NCBI RefSeq assembly: GCF_000430825.1
Contig: NZ_AUMT01000002.1
Coordinates: 310,001-374,000, forward strand
DNA length: 64,000 bases
Source of the DNA: Chryseobacterium daeguense DSM 19388
Lineage (GTDB): Bacteria; Bacteroidota; Bacteroidia; Flavobacteriales; Weeksellaceae
Direction of reading: 5' to 3'
Shown here: positions 55,538-63,522 of the stretch, piece by piece
Position numbering within the stretch: position 1 is the first letter of the stretch
Layout of the letters: every line of letters begins with the position of its first letter
Translations under genes and position numbers: made by a program
Notes under the pieces: model-generated
What the model was told of the DNA's origin: nothing
The model's database searches: none
Seen by the model: only the letters and a program-made list of their open reading frames with translations

Positions 55538-55614
55538 AAACACAAATGATTTACACGAATTTTCTCAAATAATTTAAAGTGTTATTAGTGAGAAAATTAG
55601 TGTAATTTGTGTTT
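55538..55614. repeat. Inverted repeat upstream of the GxxExxY gene
   Basis: Left arm 55538-55567 and right arm 55589-55614 match as reverse complements with a few mismatches. Arms are rich in CACAAAT and TTTGTGT words. The same words continue to 55630 (AAAACACAAAG) just before the ATG. Confidence 0.7.
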
Positions 55615-55631
55615 AAAATAAAAACACAAAG

Positions 55632-56024
55632 ATGAAAACAGATATTTCAGAAAATGATATATCTAAAATTGTTTATGAATCAGGATATCTTGTTCATAAA
55701 GTTTTAGGTCCGGGACTTTTAGAAAGTGCTTACGAAGAATGTATGTTTTATGAACTGCAAAAACAGGGGCTTTTTGTGGAAAAACAAAAACAAATGCCTT
55801 TATTTTATGAAGATATAAAATTAGATGTTGGTTATCGGCTGGATTTATTTATTGAAAATAAATTTATAGTTGAAATAAAATCAGTTGAATTATTAAATGA
55901 CTTGCACTTAGCTCAGATTCTTACCTATCTTCGATTAAGTAATTCAAAACTTGGGATGTTAATAAACTTTAATACGTATCAATTTAAAGATGGAGTAAAA
56001 AGGGTAATAAACGGAAAGCTATAG
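55632..56024 (+). CDS. GxxExxY protein, PD-(D/E)XK nuclease-like
   Basis: 130 residues, the usual length. The GxxExxY motif is GLLESAY (28-34). Asp71, Glu81 and Lys83 (YRLDLFIENKFIVEIKSVE) fit a PD-(D/E)XK nuclease core, so metal-dependent DNA or RNA cutting is plausible but untested. No signal peptide; cytoplasmic. It is flanked on both sides by intergenic elements built from the same TTTGTGT words, which recalls the repeat-and-protein pairing of other small-mobile systems. Confidence 0.85.
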   Translation: MKTDISENDISKIVYESGYLVHKVLGPGLLESAYEECMFYELQKQGLFVEKQKQMPLFYEDIKLDVGYRLDLFIENKFIVEIKSVELLNDLHLAQILTYLRLSNSKLGMLINFNTYQFKDGVKRVINGKL

Positions 56025-56064
56025 TTTTGTGTCATTTGTGAAATATTTGTGTCATTAGTGTTTA
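56025..56064. repeat. Direct repeats downstream of the GxxExxY gene
   Basis: TTTGTGTCATTTGTG and TTTGTGTCATTAGTG are near-identical tandem units starting just after the stop codon. They share the TTTGTGT/CACAAA word with the element upstream of the gene. Confidence 0.65.
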
Positions 56065-56070
56065 AATAAT

Positions 56071-57003
56071 ATGAAAATCCTCCTTTTAGATAAAAACCAT
56101 CCATTAATCACCGAGCAGCTTTTAGCAAAAAACTTTATTCTGGAAGAAGATTTTACGTCTTCTTACGATGAGGTTTGCAGCAAAATAGAAAAATATGACG
56201 GTGTTATAATCCGAAGCAGAATTCCTTTGGATAAAAACTTCTTAGAAAAAGCAAAAAACCTGAAATTCATTGCAAGAGTAGGGGCCGGAATGGAAAATAT
56301 TGATATTCCGACCGCAGAAAAATTAGGAATTCAACTGATCAATTCTCCCGAAGGAAACCGTGATTCTGTTGCAGAGCACGTTGTTGGGATGCTTTTAATT
56401 TTAATGAACCGACTTTTCATTGCCTCTCAGGAAGTGAAAAACGGAATCTGGCTGCGCGAAGAAAACCGCGGCGATGAATTAATGGGCAAAACCGTTGGCC
56501 TCATCGGTTATGGGAATATGGGAAAGGCAACGGCGAAAAGGCTTTCCGGATTTGGCTGTAAGGTTATTTTTTATGATATTTTGCCTGATCTTTCTGATGA
56601 ATATGCTGCCCAGGTAAGTTTGCATGAATTAAAAGAACAGGCAGAAGTATTAAGTCTGCACATTCCTTTGACAGAAGAATCTTATTATCTTGTTGACGGG
56701 CCTTTTATTTCTGATATGAAAAACGATTTCTATTTCATAAACACGGCAAGAGGAAAAAATGTTGAAACGAAAGCTTTAGTTGAAGCAATAAAATTCGGGA
56801 AAGTAAAAGGAGCCTGCCTCGATGTTCTGGAATACGAGAAATCATCATTCGAAAATCTGGAAACAGAGAATGAGGATTTAAAATATCTTCTGGAGTCTGA
56901 AAAAGTAATTGTGACACCACATATTGCGGGCTGGACGGTTCAGAGTAAAGAAAAGCTGGCGCAGGTGATTGTAGATAAAATTGTAGCTTTATTCAGCAAA
57001 TAA
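56071..57003 (+). CDS. D-2-hydroxyacid dehydrogenase, SerA-like (NAD-dependent)
   Basis: 310 residues. GxGxxG motif GLIGYGNMG, catalytic Arg in INTARGKNVET, Glu near CLDVLEYEK and the His in TPHIAGWT. There is no ACT regulatory domain, so it is a short-type dehydrogenase. Likely substrates include 3-phosphoglycerate, glyoxylate or other 2-ketoacids; sequence alone cannot decide. Confidence 0.85.
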   Translation: MKILLLDKNHPLITEQLLAKNFILEEDFTSSYDEVCSKIEKYDGVIIRSRIPLDKNFLEKAKNLKFIARVGAGMENIDIPTAEKLGIQLINSPEGNRDSVAEHVVGMLLILMNRLFIASQEVKNGIWLREENRGDELMGKTVGLIGYGNMGKATAKRLSGFGCKVIFYDILPDLSDEYAAQVSLHELKEQAEVLSLHIPLTEESYYLVDGPFISDMKNDFYFINTARGKNVETKALVEAIKFGKVKGACLDVLEYEKSSFENLETENEDLKYLLESEKVIVTPHIAGWTVQSKEKLAQVIVDKIVALFSK

Positions 57004-57129
57004 GAAGATAGTCTGATCAACTTGTTTGCTTTCCAGCCATTTCTTTTTGTGTTAAATAATTCATAATTCCTACTCAAAATATATTATTTATTTTCAGTTT
57101 TATTAAATTGCCGCTCATTTTCGAAACTC

Positions 57130-58392
57130 ATGAAGAAGCGTAATTTTGTATTTGTTTTAACTGCCTTTTTATTCCTTTTTTCCTGTAAAAATAAATCTGA
57201 AAACAAAGAAACTGTTGCTGAAAGCAGCACTGATCTTCCCAATTATGGAAACGTAGATCTTAAAAACGTTTTCACAAAAGCGGATAGTGAAATTTCGGAT
57301 AAATCTACTTTAGTAAGGTATATAGACCAGTATTATAAGAGGGTCTGGGAAGGGAGCAATCTTAGCGGTGGAATTTTGGTAGCAAAAGGAGACGAAATTC
57401 TTTATGAAAACTACAGAGGTTTTGCCAGAGAAGATAATCAGAAATCAATTGATAAAAACACACCGCTTCATGTAGCTTCTGTTTCTAAAACATTAACTGC
57501 GATGGCGATATTGAAATTGGTAGAAGCAGGAAAAATAAAACTGTCAGATCATTTAACAAACTTTTTCCCGGGTTTTCCTTACCCGAATGTTACCGTTAAA
57601 ACTTTACTGGACCAGAGAAGTGGTCTTCCAAAATACGAATACTTCATCACAAAGATACAGCCGGCTCCCGCGGAGCTCTCAAAGACGTTCATTACGAACC
57701 AGGATGTATTAAATATGATTATTAAATATAAGCCTGAGCTCGCAAGGGAAACTGATACAGGCTTTATGTACTGCAATACAAATTATGCCCTACTGGCTTT
57801 ATTGATAGAAAAAATAACTAAAAAGCCTTTTCCGCAAGCTATGAAAGAAATGGTTTTTGAGCCATTAAAAATGAAAAACACCTTTATTTTTCAGGAAAAA
57901 GATATTCCTACAGCTTCCCAGTCTTTTTATTATGGAGGGAACAGGCTGTATCCTTTAGACAGGCTGGATCTTATTTATGGAGATAAAAATGTCTATACAA
58001 CGCCAAGAGATTTATATAATTTCTCAAAAGCTATGTTTTCTAAGGATTTTTTAAATCAGGATTTGAAGGAAATGGTTTTCACTCCCTACAGCAATGAAAA
58101 ATTTGGAGTTAATAATTATGGTCTAGGCTTCAGGATGAAAATTTTTGATAATGGAGAAAAGCTGACCTATCACAATGGCTGGTGGCACGGGACGAATTCC
58201 GTTTTTGCACATTTGCTGAAATCTAAGGTTACTATTGTTGCTATCGGAAATAAATATTCAAACAGGGTATATACTGCTTTGGCTTTATCAGGTTTATTCG
58301 AGGATTTTCCGGCACAGAAAGACAAGCTTCACAGCATTATGAGCGATGAAAAAGACACATTGAGCGGTCATAGTGAAGTTTATGGAGAATAA
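57130..58392 (+). CDS. Serine hydrolase, class C beta-lactamase/esterase-type lipoprotein
   Basis: 420 residues. Lipobox FLFLFSC with the lipidated Cys at 19. Active-site SxxK is Ser117-Val-Ser-Lys120, Tyr214-Cys-Asn216 is the YxN motif and His348-Asn-Gly350 stands in for KTG. The family includes penicillin-binding-like esterases and D-aminopeptidases as well as true beta-lactamases; the lipid anchor points to an envelope enzyme. Ahead of the next gene there is an independent promoter. Confidence 0.85.
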   Translation: MKKRNFVFVLTAFLFLFSCKNKSENKETVAESSTDLPNYGNVDLKNVFTKADSEISDKSTLVRYIDQYYKRVWEGSNLSGGILVAKGDEILYENYRGFAREDNQKSIDKNTPLHVASVSKTLTAMAILKLVEAGKIKLSDHLTNFFPGFPYPNVTVKTLLDQRSGLPKYEYFITKIQPAPAELSKTFITNQDVLNMIIKYKPELARETDTGFMYCNTNYALLALLIEKITKKPFPQAMKEMVFEPLKMKNTFIFQEKDIPTASQSFYYGGNRLYPLDRLDLIYGDKNVYTTPRDLYNFSKAMFSKDFLNQDLKEMVFTPYSNEKFGVNNYGLGFRMKIFDNGEKLTYHNGWWHGTNSVFAHLLKSKVTIVAIGNKYSNRVYTALALSGLFEDFPAQKDKLHSIMSDEKDTLSGHSEVYGE

Positions 58393-58396
58393 TGTT

Positions 58397-58404
58397 TATT
58401 TTTG
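58397..58404 (+). promoter_or_regulatory. -7 element of the Ig-like lipoprotein gene
   Basis: TATTTTTG, an exact TAnnTTTG match, 13 nt before the ATG at 58418 and immediately after the previous stop codon. Confidence 0.5.
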
Positions 58405-58417
58405 CTTAAACATATTC

Positions 58418-60160
58418 ATGAAAAGACTTCTTCTTTTATTCGTTATCGGTTTTCTTTTGCAATCATGTGCAAGAGTTGGTTCGCCTGTAGGCGGGGCAAA
58501 AGATACGCTGGCTCCGAAATTTTTGAGTTCAAATATTGATAGTGCAAGGATTAATGTTCCCCGGGATATTAAAGAATTGCGAATCGATTTTGATGAATAT
58601 GTAACATTGAAAGATGTCAATAAAAATTTAAGCATCTCACCTCCCATTAAAAACATTACCCGGATCATTCCTTCCAATATTGCCAATAAGTTTATTCTGA
58701 TCCAGTGGAGTGATACTTTAAAGGCCAATACTACTTATAATTTCAATTTCGGGAATGCCATAGCAGATAATAATGAAGCGAATGTTTTACGTTACTTTAA
58801 TTTTGCATTTTCTACGGGAGAAAAATTGGATGATCTGTATATCAGCGGGGAAGTTAAAGATGCTTTGTCTATTAAAAAACCGGGCGAAAATAAGTTTGTA
58901 GTAGGTTTATATCAGGTAAAAGATACTATTGACTATAAGCAAAAGCCATATTATATCACAAAAGTAGATGATGACGCTTATTATGAATTAAATTACCTGG
59001 CTCCCGGAAAATACAAAATCATTGCCTTTGAAGATGAAAACGGTAATTCAATATATGATCCAGGAAAAGAAAAAGTAGGTTTTCAAAAGGAATCCGTGGA
59101 TGTTGAAAAATCAGTTTCCGGGTTGAATCTAAAATTATTTCCATCAAAAAAACCGGTAAAATATCTTGAGATGAAAGAAGCGCCGGGCGGAGTTATTATG
59201 ACGTTCGAAGGAAAGCCTGATGAGGTAAAAGTTCAGCCTTTAAATGAAAAAATCAAGGATTTTAAAGTTACACACACACCTAAATCAGATACGGTGAGAA
59301 TCTGGTTTGATCCTGTGAAAAGTGACGTTGGGCAAACGGCAACGGAAAATTTGAAATTCGGATATAATGCAGGGGTAAAAAAAGATACTCTTTACAATGC
59401 CTCGCTGTTTTATAAGTACAATACAAAAAGTACAATGGACATTAACAGTGATAATGGAGGCGGAATGCTGGCTCCGAAAGCTGATTTTAAAATGAGCTCA
59501 AATTATTATTTAGATAAAATCAATACAGACAAATGGACATTGAGAACGGAAGGAGATTCCATCAATTCCGTCCCTTTTACTGCGAAAATCTCTGAAACTA
59601 ATCCTTACCAGATTTTGGTGAAATCTGATTTTATTTCGGGGAAAAAATATCAGCTTACCGTTCCTAAAGAAACCGTTTCATCTTTTTATGCAAGAAACAG
59701 CCAGTCGAAACGTTTTGATTTTGAGATTGATAAAGTGGAGAATTTTGGAAGCTTAACCTTCAAGCTGCAAAATGCACCAACTTCCAGCTACTGGATTCAG
59801 TTGGTAGACAGCTCGGATAAAGTTCTTTTCCAGCAGTATACGAAAGGTGATGAAGTTAAATTTAACTTACTTAAACCGGGAGAATATATTGTAAGAATTC
59901 TTGTAGATAACAATGAAAATAAATATTGGGACGAAGCAGACTTCCTGAATGGTGTTTTTGCGGAAGATTCCTATACTTATTATAAAATGGTGGTTGTAAG
60001 GCCGCTTTGGGACAGCAATGAAGCATGGGATCTGAAAGATACAAGAGTTTTGGATACATCAAAGCTGAGCGTTCCGAAAACAGATTCCCAACAGCCGAAA
60101 CAAGACCTAAAAACAAAAGAATTGCAGACTGATAAAGCTGTATTGACACCAACGAGGTAA
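58418..60160 (+). CDS. Ig-like-domain lipoprotein of unknown function
   Basis: 580 residues from the ATG at 58418 (MKRLLLLFVIGFLLQSC); an upstream in-frame ATG would put the signal in the middle of the protein and is rejected. Lipobox Cys at about 17, then an SbsA-type Ig-like domain (about 30-145: PKFLSSNIDSARINVPRD...FNFGNAIADNNEANVLRYFNFAFST). Several beta-rich modules and a lipid-anchored arrangement suggest a surface-exposed or periplasmic binding protein. It shares its last base with the next start codon. Confidence 0.82.
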   Translation: MKRLLLLFVIGFLLQSCARVGSPVGGAKDTLAPKFLSSNIDSARINVPRDIKELRIDFDEYVTLKDVNKNLSISPPIKNITRIIPSNIANKFILIQWSDTLKANTTYNFNFGNAIADNNEANVLRYFNFAFSTGEKLDDLYISGEVKDALSIKKPGENKFVVGLYQVKDTIDYKQKPYYITKVDDDAYYELNYLAPGKYKIIAFEDENGNSIYDPGKEKVGFQKESVDVEKSVSGLNLKLFPSKKPVKYLEMKEAPGGVIMTFEGKPDEVKVQPLNEKIKDFKVTHTPKSDTVRIWFDPVKSDVGQTATENLKFGYNAGVKKDTLYNASLFYKYNTKSTMDINSDNGGGMLAPKADFKMSSNYYLDKINTDKWTLRTEGDSINSVPFTAKISETNPYQILVKSDFISGKKYQLTVPKETVSSFYARNSQSKRFDFEIDKVENFGSLTFKLQNAPTSSYWIQLVDSSDKVLFQQYTKGDEVKFNLLKPGEYIVRILVDNNENKYWDEADFLNGVFAEDSYTYYKMVVVRPLWDSNEAWDLKDTRVLDTSKLSVPKTDSQQPKQDLKTKELQTDKAVLTPTR

Positions 60161-60618
60161 TGAAAACTTTTAAAAAAATACTTTTCTGGAGTTTATTAGG
60201 CTTTGCATTGATCCAATTTATTCCTACAGATAAAACGAACAAACCGGTAGATCATAAAGTAAATTTTGTAGATGCTAAAAAAACACCGCAAAAGATATCA
60301 GGATTGATAAAAAATGCCTGCTACGACTGTCATTCCGATGAGACAGTTTACCCGAAATACGCCTATATTGCCCCAATTTCATGGTCGGTGAAAAGTCATA
60401 TCAATGAAGGCCGGGAACATCTGAATTTTTCCGTCTGGGAAACCTATAATAAAGATTTAAAGGAAAGCATGCTGAATAAATCTATACAGACCATTCAGAA
60501 TAAAACAATGCCGATGCCGGGGTATATTGTGTATCACAAAGAAGCCAATCTTTCCGAAGCGGAAAGAACTTTATTGGTGAAATACTTTGATGAGATGCTG
60601 AAATCAAAAGCTTATTAG
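60160..60618 (+). CDS. Haem-binding domain protein (Haem_bd)
   Basis: 152 residues. N-terminal membrane anchor (about 5-20), then a haem-binding motif NACYDCHSDETVYPKYAYIAPISWSV with CxxCH. The family is small periplasmic haem-c-type proteins of unknown partner. The start codon shares a base with the preceding stop (TAATG), so it is coupled to the Ig-like gene. Confidence 0.85.
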   Translation: MKTFKKILFWSLLGFALIQFIPTDKTNKPVDHKVNFVDAKKTPQKISGLIKNACYDCHSDETVYPKYAYIAPISWSVKSHINEGREHLNFSVWETYNKDLKESMLNKSIQTIQNKTMPMPGYIVYHKEANLSEAERTLLVKYFDEMLKSKAY

Positions 60619-60631
60619 TTTAAATAAAAAG

Positions 60632-60726
60632 ACCACGGATTTTACAGATTTTCACAGATGACTACGCATAACCATTTTAAAGACAGTTAAACATAAGCAT
60701 CTGTGAAAATCTGTGGGATCCGTGGT
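60632..60726. repeat. 29-bp near-perfect inverted repeat between convergent genes
   Basis: Arms 60632-60660 and 60698-60726 match in 26 of 29 positions as reverse complements, with a 37-nt loop. The arm is built of related words (CACGGATTT, ACAGATTTT, CACAGATG). Confidence 0.9.
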
Positions 60727-60745
60727 AAGTGTATTCTAAACCAGA

Positions 60746-61261
60746 TTAAATATTTCTCAAATACTCTTCAAAGAACTTCTTCTGAGAATCAAAAGCAAGA
60801 TCTTCTAAATTCAGCTTTTTCAAAGGAATCCATACCGCTTCTGAGATTTCAGAAAGTTCCAGATTCACCTCAAACTTTTCCGGAACATTATACTCGTAAA
60901 AAAGATCAATGGTATTGTAATCAATCTCTTTGTATTGGTAAACATTCGGAAGGCTGGTTAAGTATTTTAAATTTGAAATATCCACGTCAAGCTGTAATTC
61001 TTCAAAAAGCTCTCTTTTACATGTTTCTTCCGCACTTTCTTTGGGATCAACAAATCCTCCCGCAAGATCCAGTTTGCCCTTTTTCGGGTCTCTGTTTCTC
61101 CTGGTAAGGTAGATTTCATCCTTATGCCTTATGACTACGGCTACTGCACCGGCCACATTGTTGTATAAAGTGAAACTACAGTTGGGACAGCTCCATTTTT
61201 TTTCGCCGTCCCATTGTAGAGATTCTTTGCCGCAGCTTGGGCAGTATTTCAATATTTTCAT
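60746..61261 (-). CDS. NUDIX hydrolase with zinc ribbon
   Basis: 171 residues. Zinc ribbon CPSCGK...CPNC (Cys 7, 10, 25, 28) then a Nudix box around residues 68-90 (GGFVDPKESAEE ... RELFEEL). The arrangement is like the NudC/NUDT12 group that hydrolyses NADH or other nucleotides. Overlaps xerD by 4 bp. Confidence 0.88.
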   Translation of the reverse strand: MKILKYCPSCGKESLQWDGEKKWSCPNCSFTLYNNVAGAVAVVIRHKDEIYLTRRNRDPKKGKLDLAGGFVDPKESAEETCKRELFEELQLDVDISNLKYLTSLPNVYQYKEIDYNTIDLFYEYNVPEKFEVNLELSEISEAVWIPLKKLNLEDLAFDSQKKFFEEYLRNI

Positions 61262-62172
61262 TGAGTTACATTCATATTTCTCGGATGGTAGCTTAAAATC
61301 ACATCACGAAGCTCTTCTGTTTTCAAATGCGTATAGATTTCCGTTGTGGTAATACTGGAATGTCCCAGCATTTCCTGGATATAACGAAGATCTGCACCAT
61401 TCTGAAGCAAATGGGTGGCAAATGAGTGCCTGAAGGTGTGTGGTGATATTTTCTTGCTTACCCCCGCTTTATCTGTTAATTCTTTTATAATTAAAAATAC
61501 AATTACCCTGGACATGGAAGTTCCTCTGCTGTTCAGGAATAGAGTATCTTCGTATTTTTTATTGATTTTGTTTTTAGAACGCACCTCTTTGATGTACCCT
61601 GCGAGCAATTCTGCGGTATAGTCTGCCAAAGGAACGAAACGGGTTTTATTTCCTTTTCCGTTTACTTTGATGTACTGTTCTTTAAAATTAATATTGGAAA
61701 TTTTAAGATCAATAAGTTCCGAAACACGCAGCCCGCATCCGTACAGCACTTCAATGATGCACTGGTTTCTCTTTCCGAGATCAGAATTTACTTCAATGGC
61801 GCTGATAATTTTGTTGATATCCGGAAGGCTTAAGGTATCCGGAAGATACAATCCCAACTTTGGCCCTTCCAATAAAGAAGCCGGATTATCTTCACGATAT
61901 TCGTCTTCAAGTAAGAATTTAAAGAATGCTTTGATGGAAGAGATCCATCTTGCCTGAGACCTTTCGCTGAACTTTTGTTTGGAAAGGTTGAAGATGTATT
62001 CCTGCAGGTTTTCGTACTCAATAGCATCCGGACCTATGTTTTCCAGGTCCTCCTGTGCGTATTCTTTTAATTTTTTGATGTCTCGTACGTAGGCGTCGAG
62101 TGTGTTTTCTGAAAAATTCCTTTCGAAACGAAGAAAGATTTCAAAATCCTTAATTTTTTCATCCCAAGTCAT
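61258..62172 (-). CDS. xerD: Tyrosine recombinase XerD
   Basis: 304 residues with the N-terminal SAM-like domain and the catalytic residues Arg149, Lys173, His245, Arg248, His271 and Tyr280 all present. It resolves chromosome dimers at dif with XerC. No mobile-element features nearby, so this is the housekeeping copy. XerC is an alternative name, since the two are close. Confidence 0.9.
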   Translation of the reverse strand: MTWDEKIKDFEIFLRFERNFSENTLDAYVRDIKKLKEYAQEDLENIGPDAIEYENLQEYIFNLSKQKFSERSQARWISSIKAFFKFLLEDEYREDNPASLLEGPKLGLYLPDTLSLPDINKIISAIEVNSDLGKRNQCIIEVLYGCGLRVSELIDLKISNINFKEQYIKVNGKGNKTRFVPLADYTAELLAGYIKEVRSKNKINKKYEDTLFLNSRGTSMSRVIVFLIIKELTDKAGVSKKISPHTFRHSFATHLLQNGADLRYIQEMLGHSSITTTEIYTHLKTEELRDVILSYHPRNMNVTQ

Positions 62173-62178
62173 GTTGTG

Positions 62179-62601
62179 TTATTTTTTTAATTCACTATCC
62201 GAAATTTGTTCTATTTCAATATTATGGTTTCTTAAAAACGATATCCCGTCGTCATCCGAATACTCATTGATATACACCAGCCTTGTAATACCGGCTTGGA
62301 GAATCAGCTTGCTGCATTCTTTACAGGGTGAAAGTGTGAGATATAAGGTAGCACCTTTTGCAGACTGTGTGGAAGCGGCTAATTTTAAAATTGCATTAGC
62401 TTCTGCATGCAGCACGTACCAGTGTGTTTTCCCTTCATTATCCTCGCAGCAGTTTTCAAACCCTGAAGGAGTACCGTTATAACCATCTGAAATAATCATC
62501 CTATCTTTTACGATAAGAGCTCCTACCTGCTTTCGTTTACAGTAGGATAGTTTTGCCCATTCCTGAGCCATTTTTAGATAAGCTTTGTCAAACTTATTCA
62601 T
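62179..62601 (-). CDS. Deoxycytidylate deaminase family protein
   Basis: 140 residues. Zinc site His65-Ala-Glu67 and Cys93/Cys96 (SPCKEC). It converts dCMP to dUMP for thymidylate synthesis; related deaminases use other cytosine compounds. It lies 6 bp upstream of xerD on the same strand. Confidence 0.9.
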   Translation of the reverse strand: MNKFDKAYLKMAQEWAKLSYCKRKQVGALIVKDRMIISDGYNGTPSGFENCCEDNEGKTHWYVLHAEANAILKLAASTQSAKGATLYLTLSPCKECSKLILQAGITRLVYINEYSDDDGISFLRNHNIEIEQISDSELKK

Positions 62602-62645
62602 ACCGCGTCATTGTTGTTTTCGAAATAATTTGTATTTATTAAGGT

Positions 62646-63413
62646 CTAGAAATTCGGTTTTCTTTTTTCTAAAAACGCTGAAACTCCTTCTTTCTTATCT
62701 TCAAGTTCAAAAACTTCACCGAAATATTTTATTTCAGTTTCAAAACCTTTATCCGTATCCGATAAGTTCACTGCCTGAATTGCCTTGGAAATTGCCATTG
62801 GTGAGTTGTGGGCAATTACGTTTGCTAATTCCTTTGTTTTTGCTAATAATTCTTCAATAGGGTAGACCTCGTTTACCAGTCCGGTTTCCTTTGCTCTTTG
62901 GGCAGGAACCATTTTGGCAGAGAAGATCATTTCATTGGCAATACCTTTTCCTACTAGCTTTGGAAGCCTTTGTGTACCTCCGTAACCCGGAATTAATCCC
63001 AGAGTAACTTCAGGAAGCCCCAGCTTAGCATTTTCTGATGCATATCTGATGTGGCATGCCATAGCCAGCTCAAGACCACCACCTAATGCAAAGCCGTTTA
63101 TGGCTGCAATTACTGGCTTGGTCATATTTTCAATTTTATTAAATAAAATATTTTGTCCGTTTCTCGCAAGTTCTTCTGCTTTCTCTTGTCCGAAATCACT
63201 GAATTCCTTAATATCTGCCCCGGCAACGAAAGATTTTTCTCCGCTTCCGGTAATAATGATTACCCTGCAGGTACTGTCGGCATTTAATTCGTCCAATGCG
63301 GAACTGATTTCCTTAATCGTTTGAGCATTTAATGCATTCAAACTTTCGGGTCTGTTTATAGTAATAGTAGTTACTTTATCTTCTTTATTTAATAATATAT
63401 TTTCGTAATTCAT
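62646..63413 (-). CDS. Enoyl-CoA hydratase/isomerase
   Basis: 255 residues. Crotonase fold with the oxyanion-hole segments AGADIKEF and ALGGGLELAMACHIR, and catalytic Glu in LPEVTLGLIPGYGGTQRLPKLVG. It probably hydrates short-chain enoyl-CoA in fatty-acid breakdown. It is preceded on the minus strand by the catalase terminator. Confidence 0.9.
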   Translation of the reverse strand: MNYENILLNKEDKVTTITINRPESLNALNAQTIKEISSALDELNADSTCRVIIITGSGEKSFVAGADIKEFSDFGQEKAEELARNGQNILFNKIENMTKPVIAAINGFALGGGLELAMACHIRYASENAKLGLPEVTLGLIPGYGGTQRLPKLVGKGIANEMIFSAKMVPAQRAKETGLVNEVYPIEELLAKTKELANVIAHNSPMAISKAIQAVNLSDTDKGFETEIKYFGEVFELEDKKEGVSAFLEKRKPNF

Positions 63414-63460
63414 TTTTCCCTTTAAAAAATATTACCTTCCCGCAAATTATAAATTTTTTG

Positions 63461-63497
63461 CAAAAAAAAGGAAAAAAGTTTTATATTTTTTCCTTTT
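63461..63497 (-). terminator. Terminator of the catalase gene
   Basis: Perfect 12-bp stem (63466-63477 and 63486-63497, A/G-rich and T/C-rich), 8-nt loop. The minus-strand copy continues into an eight-T run. Confidence 0.85.
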
Positions 63498-63522
63498 AAT
63501 TAAAATTATTCTTTTAATGTAA

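Noticed and set aside
58373..58417. Upstream start of the Ig-like lipoprotein
   Set aside because: The lipoprotein signal begins at 58418; the extension overlaps the previous gene and includes the promoter-like TATTTTTG.
60703..61107. 134-residue ORF antisense to the NUDIX gene
   Set aside because: It starts inside the inverted repeat and is fully covered by a clear NUDIX protein on the other strand.
61258..62172. XerD as an integrase of a mobile element
   Set aside because: Housekeeping neighbours, conserved length and all XerD residues; no att-like repeats, tRNA or cargo genes nearby.
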